Positions 57,766-64,000 of a stretch of 64,000 nt of DNA are shown here, in pieces. The translations under genes and the position numbers were made by a program. Each line of letters opens with the position of its first letter. The stretch's first letter is position 1. The notes beneath the pieces were generated by a model. It was not told the origin of the DNA and made no database searches. It was given only the letters and a program-made list of their open reading frames with translations. Source of the DNA: Pseudoalteromonas neustonica (GTDB taxonomy: Bacteria > Pseudomonadota > Gammaproteobacteria > Enterobacterales > Alteromonadaceae); assembly GCF_001653135.1 (NCBI RefSeq), contig NZ_BDDS01000001.1:620001-684000 (forward strand), read 5' to 3'.

Positions 57766-57794
57766 TAAAAAGGCGCCAATGGCGCCTTTTTTGT
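57766..57794 (+). terminator. Terminator after ppiD
   Basis: AAAAAGGCGCC / GGCGCCTTTTTT with a three-base loop lies 17 bp after the ppiD stop. Confidence 0.9.
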
Positions 57795-57812
57795 TTTTCA
57801 CTGACAGTATGC

Positions 57813-58063
57813 TAGGGCGTGTTGACCTTTCGTGATTGATTTTGCAGCAGTCTATTTTGTATTTAGGCAAGGCAGCGCCTATGGTGTGTGGTGTTCCCCA
57901 TAAATAGGCGATAACGTGACCAAAGGATTCTTCCTAGGGGCGTGAGCAGGACGCGGAAGCTTTGCTCAATTTTTACTTAGCTCACTCGATTCCAAACCTC
58001 GCGCCGCGATTAAATCGCCCCTAGATTAAATAAATTTCAATCCATAAAGGTCAGCACGCCCTA
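57813..58063 (+). repeat. Family B dispersed inverted-repeat element, full copy
   Basis: This element of 251 bp starts TAGGGCGTGTTGACCTTTCG and ends AAAGGTCAGCACGCCCTA, giving terminal inverted repeats of about 18 bp. Other palindromic pieces inside include GGGGCGTGAG and GCGATTAAATCGCC. No open frame of note. It lies between ppiD and the TerB-like gene. Other copies or pieces are at 3955-4029, 23578-23596, 41657-41702 and 42630-42829. From 58064 to 58238 only the A+T-rich leader of the next gene is seen. Confidence 0.85.
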
Positions 58064-58238
58064 GTTTCCAACCGAGTATTTGCTGCGACGTTACAGAGTG
58101 ATTTTATTTGTTAAATTGTTCAAATACTTATGCAAATTGGTATCAACTACTTAAATTTAGCAAACTTGTTTAGGTTACTTTTTAATGTACTTTGGTATAA
58201 GCTCAGTGCTTAAACGCAAATTTTATCAAAGGATCGTT

Positions 58239-58640
58239 ATGAAATTCGAGCAGCTATTAAATAATTTTGATATGGGTATCTGTGTTGAACAGTTACAAAA
58301 AGAATCACTGTTAGATCTTGCATTACTATTTGTCGCTGTTGATGGTTCGATTGCAGAGGAAGAGTTAACTGTTGTTGAAACATGGGCGCATAAGATTGAG
58401 TGGAATTCAGCGATTAACCTTGATAACTACATTATTGATATGACAAGTAAATGTGTTTTGGCTGTACAAAGTGATGACATTGAGTCATTTATTCAGCATC
58501 GAATGACGCATATTGTAGATCAATCAATGAGGGTGTTTGTATTAGAATTACTTAAACAAGTTATTGAAGCTGACGGCATTACTGATGAAAATGAAATTAA
58601 AGCGTTAAAAATTGTTGAATCATTAATTCAACCTGCTTAA
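58239..58640 (+). CDS. TerB-like protein
   Basis: The product has 133 residues, all helical, with the TerB-family pattern LLFVAVDGSIAEEELTVVETW and a second acidic loop EADGITDENEIKAL. TerB-like domains were first named in tellurite-resistance operons and may bind metal at these acidic loops; function here is unknown. ATG 58239 follows AAAGGA and begins the family homology; the frame opening at 58185 is less likely. A monocistronic unit, convergent with sapF. Confidence 0.82.
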   Translation: MKFEQLLNNFDMGICVEQLQKESLLDLALLFVAVDGSIAEEELTVVETWAHKIEWNSAINLDNYIIDMTSKCVLAVQSDDIESFIQHRMTHIVDQSMRVFVLELLKQVIEADGITDENEIKALKIVESLIQPA

Positions 58641-58685
58641 TGGGTATATTTTTATGCGCGGGTCGCCTCGCGCATATATTGAGGG

Positions 58686-59447
58686 TCAGCAGTTAAATAG
58701 TTTTTGTGTTACGCGCGACTTAGGTGCTTGGAAAACATCTTCAGTTCTTCCATATTCAACAATCTCACCATGCTCAAGTACGACTAATTGATCGCTAATG
58801 TGGCGCACTAGACTTAAATGATGTGTTATTAAAATATAGCTTAAGCCAGTTTCTTGTTGTAATTTAAGTAGTAAATTTACGGTTTGAGCTCGTACAGAAG
58901 GGTCTAAAGATGATAACGCTTCATCAAGCACCACAACCTTTGGATCAAGAATCAACGCCCTTGCTAATGCAACACGCTGTAATTGACCGCCACTGAACAT
59001 ATGAGGGTAATAATGTTGGTGATCGTTTAATAAGCCAACCTTAGCCAGAGTGACCTTAATTTTTTCAACCCGCGTCTCTTTATCTAATGATGTGTTGTAT
59101 TGTAAGCAATCATCAAGCATGTCACCAATGGTTAAACCAGGATTAAGAGAAGCTTCTGAATCTTGAAATATCATACGAATATGGCGACATTGTGTATCTC
59201 TTACGCCATTGTCTTCGATAATATTACCGTCTAAATATATTTGCCCGCTATCGGCGGTGCCTGCGCCTGCTAAAAGTTTTGCTAAAGTACTTTTCCCAGA
59301 GCCTGTTTCGCCAATGATTGCCAGAGTTTCCCCCTTTTCTAAGCAAAACGAAATATTTTTTAGGACACTAAATTGTTTACGTGAAAATAAGCTTGCACGT
59401 AAATTAAAGCTTTTAGATAAGGCTTGCACCTTTAATAGTGGCTGCAT
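58686..59447 (-). CDS. sapF: Peptide ABC transporter ATP-binding protein SapF
   Basis: The product has 253 residues with Walker A GETGSGKST, signature FSGGQLQRVALARAL and Walker B VVVLDEALSSLD. It is the last gene of the sap operon; its start overlaps the sapD stop. The Sap system imports peptides; it is linked to antimicrobial-peptide resistance in enteric pathogens and to putrescine export in E. coli (SapBCDF). Confidence 0.92.
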   Translation of the reverse strand: MQPLLKVQALSKSFNLRASLFSRKQFSVLKNISFCLEKGETLAIIGETGSGKSTLAKLLAGAGTADSGQIYLDGNIIEDNGVRDTQCRHIRMIFQDSEASLNPGLTIGDMLDDCLQYNTSLDKETRVEKIKVTLAKVGLLNDHQHYYPHMFSGGQLQRVALARALILDPKVVVLDEALSSLDPSVRAQTVNLLLKLQQETGLSYILITHHLSLVRHISDQLVVLEHGEIVEYGRTEDVFQAPKSRVTQKLFNC

Positions 59448-60439
59448 TATTTCATAGCCTTAATTAATGGAAAATGACACGCATAGCTATGACCATGCTG
59501 CTTTGTTGATGGGGGAGTCACTACACAGGCTTTTTGTGCTTGTGGACAACGAGGACCAAGGCGGCAACCAATTGGTAAATGCTGCAAAGTAGGTATTGTG
59601 CCTTTGAGTGCGTAAAACGGTTCTTTATGAGCAAGGCCATGCTCATAATCAGGTAAGCTTTTTAACAATGCTTGTGTATAAGGGTGGCGAGGATGGGAGA
59701 ATATACGTTGTGTAGGGCCAGCTTCAACCATCTGTCCACAATATAGAACGTGTATTCCGTGAGACCAGTCTACAATTTCCTCTAGCTCATGGGAAATCAT
59801 TAAAATCGACATGTTCTTAAGTTGGTTTAAACTTTTTAATAATCGAAAAACCTGTGCCCGAGTCGTACTCTCAAGTGCCGTTGTTGGTTCATCCGCAATG
59901 AGTAATTTTGGCGTTCGTGCAATAGCCATCGCAATCATTACTTTTTGACAGACACCTTCAGAAAGTTCATGCGGGTAGCTGGTAAGTACTTTTTCATGAT
60001 CTTTTATACCGACCTTATGGATTAATGCTTTGACTCTATCTTTACGTTCTCGATTTCGCTTTAAGAAAAAGCCTGAACTGTGCACTGCCGGTAAGGTTTC
60101 AGCTATTTGGTCAAATATTTTTGCCGTTGGATCAAGGCAACGACTTGGATCTTGGTAGATCATAGCAATGTCTTGGCCAACAATTTTTCTACGTTGTTGG
60201 CTTGATAAGCGCATTAAATCAACACCGCGCCAGTGCATTCGGTCAGCGGTGATATGCCAGCGTTCATTTAAAACTCCAACAATAGCTTTTGCTATTAAGC
60301 TTTTTCCGGATCCAGACTCACCAACTAATGCATGCACTTCACCTTCTTTGAGGCTCAGGCTCACTCTGTCGACGGCACGTATTACGGTATCAGATGTACG
60401 CAGCTCTATGGTTAGATTTCTAATGTCGAGTAATTGCAT
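59447..60439 (-). CDS. sapD: Peptide ABC transporter ATP-binding protein SapD
   Basis: The product has 330 residues with Walker A GESGSGKSLIAKA, Walker B LLIADEPTTALE and a C-terminal oligopeptide-transporter segment with cysteines (CRLGPRCPQAQKAC), which in this family may bind an iron-sulfur cluster or metal. The signature LSEGVCQKVMIA is atypical (E in place of G and C in place of R), as is usual for SapD/DppD partners of a canonical ATPase. Confidence 0.92.
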   Translation of the reverse strand: MQLLDIRNLTIELRTSDTVIRAVDRVSLSLKEGEVHALVGESGSGKSLIAKAIVGVLNERWHITADRMHWRGVDLMRLSSQQRRKIVGQDIAMIYQDPSRCLDPTAKIFDQIAETLPAVHSSGFFLKRNRERKDRVKALIHKVGIKDHEKVLTSYPHELSEGVCQKVMIAMAIARTPKLLIADEPTTALESTTRAQVFRLLKSLNQLKNMSILMISHELEEIVDWSHGIHVLYCGQMVEAGPTQRIFSHPRHPYTQALLKSLPDYEHGLAHKEPFYALKGTIPTLQHLPIGCRLGPRCPQAQKACVVTPPSTKQHGHSYACHFPLIKAMK

Positions 60440-61333
60440 TTAGTCTGCCTTTCGTGCTTTTAGTACTTGTCGCAGCCCATCACCAACTAAGTTAGTAGAT
60501 AGGACCGCTAAAAAGAGTAATACACCCGGTAAGCCCACAGTCCATGGCGCTAGGTAAATTAAACCTAAGTTTTCTGCTAAGATAGCGCCCCACTCAGTGG
60601 TGGGGGGTTGAGCACCTAGCTTTAAAAATCCTAATGCGGCAATATCTAAAATAGCGGTTGATAAAGCCATAGTAAAAATAACCACAATGTGTTCATAAAT
60701 ATTTGGAAAAATCCCACGCGAGAGAATATGCCAATTAGAGGCGCCATCAAGTTTAAATGCAGTGATGTAATCTTTATTTAGCTCAGTCACTATAAGATTG
60801 CGCACAGAATGAATAAACTGTGGTAGCAGCGCGAGAATAATCGCCCACACTGTGTTCATTAACCCAGGGCCTAAAATTGCGATAATGATAATAGCTAATA
60901 ACAGAGATGGGATTGATAATGTAATATCAAGAAGGTGATTTAAAAAGCTAGAGCGAATGCCACGGCTTATCCCTGCAAACGTGCCAACTACCACACCAAT
61001 GACCGTTGTTAGTAATGCTGCGACAATTGAGAGTCCAAATGTATAGGTTGCGCCATTCATTAACCTTGATAACACATCTCGGCCTAGGTCATCTGTACCA
61101 AGTATAAAACGCACATCGCCCATTTCATGCCATGAAGGAGGGATCAGCAGTGCTTCACTGTGCTGCTGATTCACGCCATAGGGGGCAATCAATGGAGCGG
61201 CGGCAGCGAGAACTGCAAAAGCACTAAAAAGCCATAACCCAACAACTGCCGGGTGATTGGATTTGAATTTGCGCCAAAACCGCGCTAATGGCGACTTATT
61301 CGACTCTTCTGAAAATAAATTAAACTTTGCCAT
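60440..61333 (-). CDS. sapC: Peptide ABC transporter permease SapC
   Basis: The product has 297 residues, six membrane helices, with the inner-membrane component signature around FKLDGASNWHILSRGIFPN (the EAA-type loop). ATG 61333 (MAKFNLFSEE) matches the length of E. coli SapC and overlaps the sapB end by 14 bp; the longer frame from 61396 lies inside sapB. Confidence 0.92.
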   Translation of the reverse strand: MAKFNLFSEESNKSPLARFWRKFKSNHPAVVGLWLFSAFAVLAAAAPLIAPYGVNQQHSEALLIPPSWHEMGDVRFILGTDDLGRDVLSRLMNGATYTFGLSIVAALLTTVIGVVVGTFAGISRGIRSSFLNHLLDITLSIPSLLLAIIIIAILGPGLMNTVWAIILALLPQFIHSVRNLIVTELNKDYITAFKLDGASNWHILSRGIFPNIYEHIVVIFTMALSTAILDIAALGFLKLGAQPPTTEWGAILAENLGLIYLAPWTVGLPGVLLFLAVLSTNLVGDGLRQVLKARKAD

Positions 61334-62354
61334 GCGCTTGGTTCCGTGACAGCGGGTCGAATAAGGTATAGGTGAGTTCGGCAACAATGGTTGCAAGGAT
61401 CACAAACATTGATACGGCCAATAAGCCACCCTGTATAGCAGGGTAGTCTCGTTGGTAAATGCTATCTATTAGCCAGCGACCAACGCCTGGCCACGAGAAT
61501 ATAACTTCAGTGATCATCGCCAGGGTGATCAAGGTACTAAACTGTAAACCAATTTGTTTTATTACAGGCAGCAGTGCATTACGCAGTGCATGGTGCATTA
61601 TGAGTTGGGCACGGTTTAGGCCTTTGGCTCGTGCGGTTTTAATATAACTCTGTTCGAGTACATTGAGCATTGAGTCTCGGGTGAAACGAACTAACACGGT
61701 AGTTGGGTACATGGCTAATACAATTGTGGGCAGTGTTAAATGATGCAATGCATCTAGCATAGCCATGCCTGAATATGGAAAGTCAGCCAGCGCTATATCA
61801 AGTAAAATAAAGCCGGTTTGCGAGGGGATTTCATAGAGCAGCCCCATTCTTCCAGACATCGGAAACCACCCTAGTTGCAGTGAGAACACCATAATAAGGA
61901 GTAAGGCTAGCCAAAAAACAGGCATTGAATAACCAATAAGAGTCGTTGAATTTATCAGTTTATCAGGCCAGCTTTTTTGGTATGCCGCAGCAATAATCCC
62001 TGCAGGTACGCCAAAGGTGACAGAAATAACTAAGGCGTAAATACTTAACTCTAATGTGGCTGGAAATAAATCGATAATATGACTAAAAACACTGTCTCCA
62101 GAGGCAAATGAAAGCCCCCAGTCACCTTGCAAAATACGTCCTAAAAAAGCAAAATATTGCATTAAATAATTGTCGTTAAATTGATACTTATCTTGTAGTT
62201 CGCTCGTTTGTGAAAAGCTTGTATTAGTAATGCCACTTAAATTACTTAAAGGGTCACCTGGAAATAAATAGCTCAAGGAGAAGGTAAACACACTGAGCGT
62301 TACCATCATAAAAAGTAATAAACCTAAGCGGCGCATTATATAATCAAGTATCAT
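61320..62354 (-). CDS. sapB: Peptide ABC transporter permease SapB
   Basis: The product has 344 residues with six membrane helices and the DppB-type loop YIKTARAKGLNRAQLIMHHALRNALLP (given in part). It pairs with SapC in the membrane. The ATG overlaps the sapA stop (TAATG), indicating coupled translation. Confidence 0.93.
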   Translation of the reverse strand: MILDYIMRRLGLLLFMMVTLSVFTFSLSYLFPGDPLSNLSGITNTSFSQTSELQDKYQFNDNYLMQYFAFLGRILQGDWGLSFASGDSVFSHIIDLFPATLELSIYALVISVTFGVPAGIIAAAYQKSWPDKLINSTTLIGYSMPVFWLALLLIMVFSLQLGWFPMSGRMGLLYEIPSQTGFILLDIALADFPYSGMAMLDALHHLTLPTIVLAMYPTTVLVRFTRDSMLNVLEQSYIKTARAKGLNRAQLIMHHALRNALLPVIKQIGLQFSTLITLAMITEVIFSWPGVGRWLIDSIYQRDYPAIQGGLLAVSMFVILATIVAELTYTLFDPLSRNQAHGKV

Positions 62355-63961
62355 TATTTTTTCCTCGCATTTGCTAAGGAAATAGCCCCAAACGGACCAA
62401 GTTGAACCCCTTCAACGTCAGCACTGCGTGCTTGGAAGCGCATACCATGTGCCAGTGGGAGCAATGGTAACTCTTGGACAATCATAGTTTGAGCTTGTTG
62501 ATAATATGTTTTGCGCATTGCCAAATCAGTTGTGTCGAGGGCTTGAGTGAGTAATAAGTCAAACTCAGGGTTGCACCAATTTGCTGGATTTTTACCACTA
62601 AAGGTTGCTGTGCAACTGAGCAATGGACTAAAAAAGTTATCGGGGTCTGGGGTGTCAGCTGCCCAACCAAGTAAGACGCTGTCGTGGCGGTGTTCACCAA
62701 TACGTTGAATAAATGTGTTCCATTCGTACTCTATAATGCTCACGTTTATACCAATTTGTCGTAAATCACTTTGCATAAGCTCAGCCATTTTTCGTGCATT
62801 GGGATTATAAATACGGCTCACGGGCATTGCCCAAATAGTCATATCAAAGCCGTTGGGTAATCCTGCATCGGCCAATAGTTTTTTTGCCAAATCAGGGTCA
62901 AATCCCGGTAATTTAGTTTGTGCTTGAAATGCCCATGATGTTGGCGGCAGAATAGACTTTGCACGAATGCCATTACCGTAATACACAGCTTGCATAATTT
63001 TTTCAATATCAATGGCATGAGCAAGGGCTTTACGTACTCTTAAGTCATCAAATGGTGGACGCTGTGTATTAAACGCCCAGTACCCGATATTAAGGTTAGT
63101 CTCTTTTTGTACGACAATGTCATCACGTTGAGCAAGAATACTCAGTTGTGTACTGCTTGGGTGGGCGGTGATATCACATTCTTTAGTGAGCATTTTTGCA
63201 ATACGGGTTGTGCCATTAGGTGTAATGTCATAAACCAATTGCTCTAGAACAACTTTGTGCTTCCAATAGTCAGGGTTACGATAGTAACGAACCAAATGAT
63301 CACGTCTGTATTCTTTATAAATATAAGGGCCAGTGCCAACCGGATATTGATCAAATAAGTTGGTTTGCTCGCGTTCTTTTAACTGCAGGGCATATTCACG
63401 AGACAGCAAAACAGCAAAGTCTGTTGCCATATTGGCTAAAAAGCTACTCTCTGCATTAAATAATTCAAACCGGACTTGGTGATCAGATACACGGACAATT
63501 TGCCGAATTAGCTGATCTATCCCCACGCTTTGAAAATAAGGGTAATTGGCATCGCCAACAAAATGGTATGGATTATAGACATCAAATAAACGGCTAAAGG
63601 TGAATATCACATCGTCAGCGTTAAAATCTCTGCTGGGGGTAAAGTAAGACGTAGTATGAAATTTTACATCTTTACGCAAGGTAAAAGTGACCGACTTTCC
63701 ATCTGGACTTATTTTCCAATCAGTTGCCAGCTCACTTTTAAACTCTGCCGTAATAGGGTCAATACTGATCAAACGGTCATATAACTGATTTGCAATGATA
63801 TCAATGGTTGAGCCTGTGGTTGTAACCTGAGGATTAAACGATACGGGGTTTGCCTCAGCGCAATAGACTAAGCCTTGATTTTTTTCTTCGAGTGTTTTTT
63901 CTTTGGTATCTAGGCAGCCTGTAAGGCATAGCGTAATAATACCAAGTAACAATTTATACAC
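62354..63961 (-). CDS. sapA: Peptide-binding lipoprotein SapA
   Basis: The product has 535 residues with a lipoprotein signal peptide and lipobox LTGC (Cys16), so it is membrane-anchored in the periplasm. The rest is a family 5 extracellular solute-binding protein (FSPTSRDFNADDVIF-like region; YPVGTGPYIYKEYRRDHLVRYYRN). The start is GTG at 63961 with AGGGG about 8 bases upstream. It is the first gene of sapABCDF, which continues with overlaps to sapF. Only 39 bp lie beyond it in the window, so its promoter is not fully visible. Confidence 0.92.
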   Translation of the reverse strand: MYKLLLGIITLCLTGCLDTKEKTLEEKNQGLVYCAEANPVSFNPQVTTTGSTIDIIANQLYDRLISIDPITAEFKSELATDWKISPDGKSVTFTLRKDVKFHTTSYFTPSRDFNADDVIFTFSRLFDVYNPYHFVGDANYPYFQSVGIDQLIRQIVRVSDHQVRFELFNAESSFLANMATDFAVLLSREYALQLKEREQTNLFDQYPVGTGPYIYKEYRRDHLVRYYRNPDYWKHKVVLEQLVYDITPNGTTRIAKMLTKECDITAHPSSTQLSILAQRDDIVVQKETNLNIGYWAFNTQRPPFDDLRVRKALAHAIDIEKIMQAVYYGNGIRAKSILPPTSWAFQAQTKLPGFDPDLAKKLLADAGLPNGFDMTIWAMPVSRIYNPNARKMAELMQSDLRQIGINVSIIEYEWNTFIQRIGEHRHDSVLLGWAADTPDPDNFFSPLLSCTATFSGKNPANWCNPEFDLLLTQALDTTDLAMRKTYYQQAQTMIVQELPLLPLAHGMRFQARSADVEGVQLGPFGAISLANARKK

Positions 63962-64000
63962 TTGCTTAGCCCCTGACTATGACTGTTGATCTAGTAAGTT

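Noticed and set aside
58651-58675. Hairpin TATGCGCG / CGCGCATA between the TerB-like gene and sapF as a terminator
   Set aside because: The stem is decent, but neither strand has a T run after it, so a terminator call is not justified.

Overview
The window looks like a chromosomal segment of a marine gammaproteobacterium of the order Alteromonadales, most probably Pseudoalteromonas. This rests on moderate-to-low GC, the typical gene neighbourhoods (motY/rnt, fadIJ, fabB-pdxB-asd-fimV-truA-accD-folC-dedD-cvpA-purF, tig-clpP-clpX-lon-hupB-ppiD, sapABCDF) and gene-by-gene resemblance. The genus is an inference; no search was run. No prophage, integrase, insertion-sequence transposase, CRISPR array or rRNA operon was seen. 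About 45 of the roughly 50 genes belong to recognisable core families.

Layout. 1-5.8 kb: the 3' part of a GGDEF-EAL gene, a TyrP-type transporter with a TyrR box, an EamA transporter, and divergent motY and rnt. 5.8-9.3 kb: fapA (DUF342), tmRNA gene ssrA and a Fic gene. 9.3-17.7 kb (minus strand): a MoxR/DUF58/DUF4381/BatA/BatB-C/BatD operon, then an ECF sigma factor with a DUF3379 partner. 17.9-26 kb: fadIJ behind a FadR-like palindrome, a membrane GGDEF-EAL gene, a small secreted protein and mnmC. 26-41 kb: fabB with a FabR-like operator, pdxB, asd, a very large repeat-rich fimV, truA, accD, folC, dedD, cvpA and purF. 41-48 kb: a Yip1-type membrane protein, a periplasmic solute-binding protein, miaE, lpxH, ppiB, cysS and folD. 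48.1-48.8 kb: five tRNA genes (Pro, Arg, His, Pro, Pro) plus a decayed tRNA 3' end. 49-58 kb: tig, clpP, clpX, lon (with a sigma-32-type promoter), hupB and ppiD. 58-64 kb: a TerB-like protein and sapABCDF on the minus strand.

How the genes work together. Several blocks are protein quality control (tig, clpPX, lon, ppiB, ppiD, tmRNA) and lipid metabolism with matching operators (fadIJ/FadR, fabB/FabR). Others are surface and motility functions (motY, fapA, fimV, two c-di-GMP enzymes) and stress or envelope systems (MoxR-Bat, ECF-DUF3379, Sap).

The least explained material is non-coding. Two families of dispersed inverted-repeat elements without genes lie between operons. Family A (three copies, 230-279 bp) has ends beginning TATACCCAAGTCACCTCAAG. 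Family B (one full copy, one truncated, one miniature and two fragments) has ends beginning TAGGGCGTGTTGACCTT. One family B end supplies the last codons and stop of a GGDEF-EAL gene, and pieces of family B flank the solute-binding-protein gene. I found no convincing wholly new multigene system.
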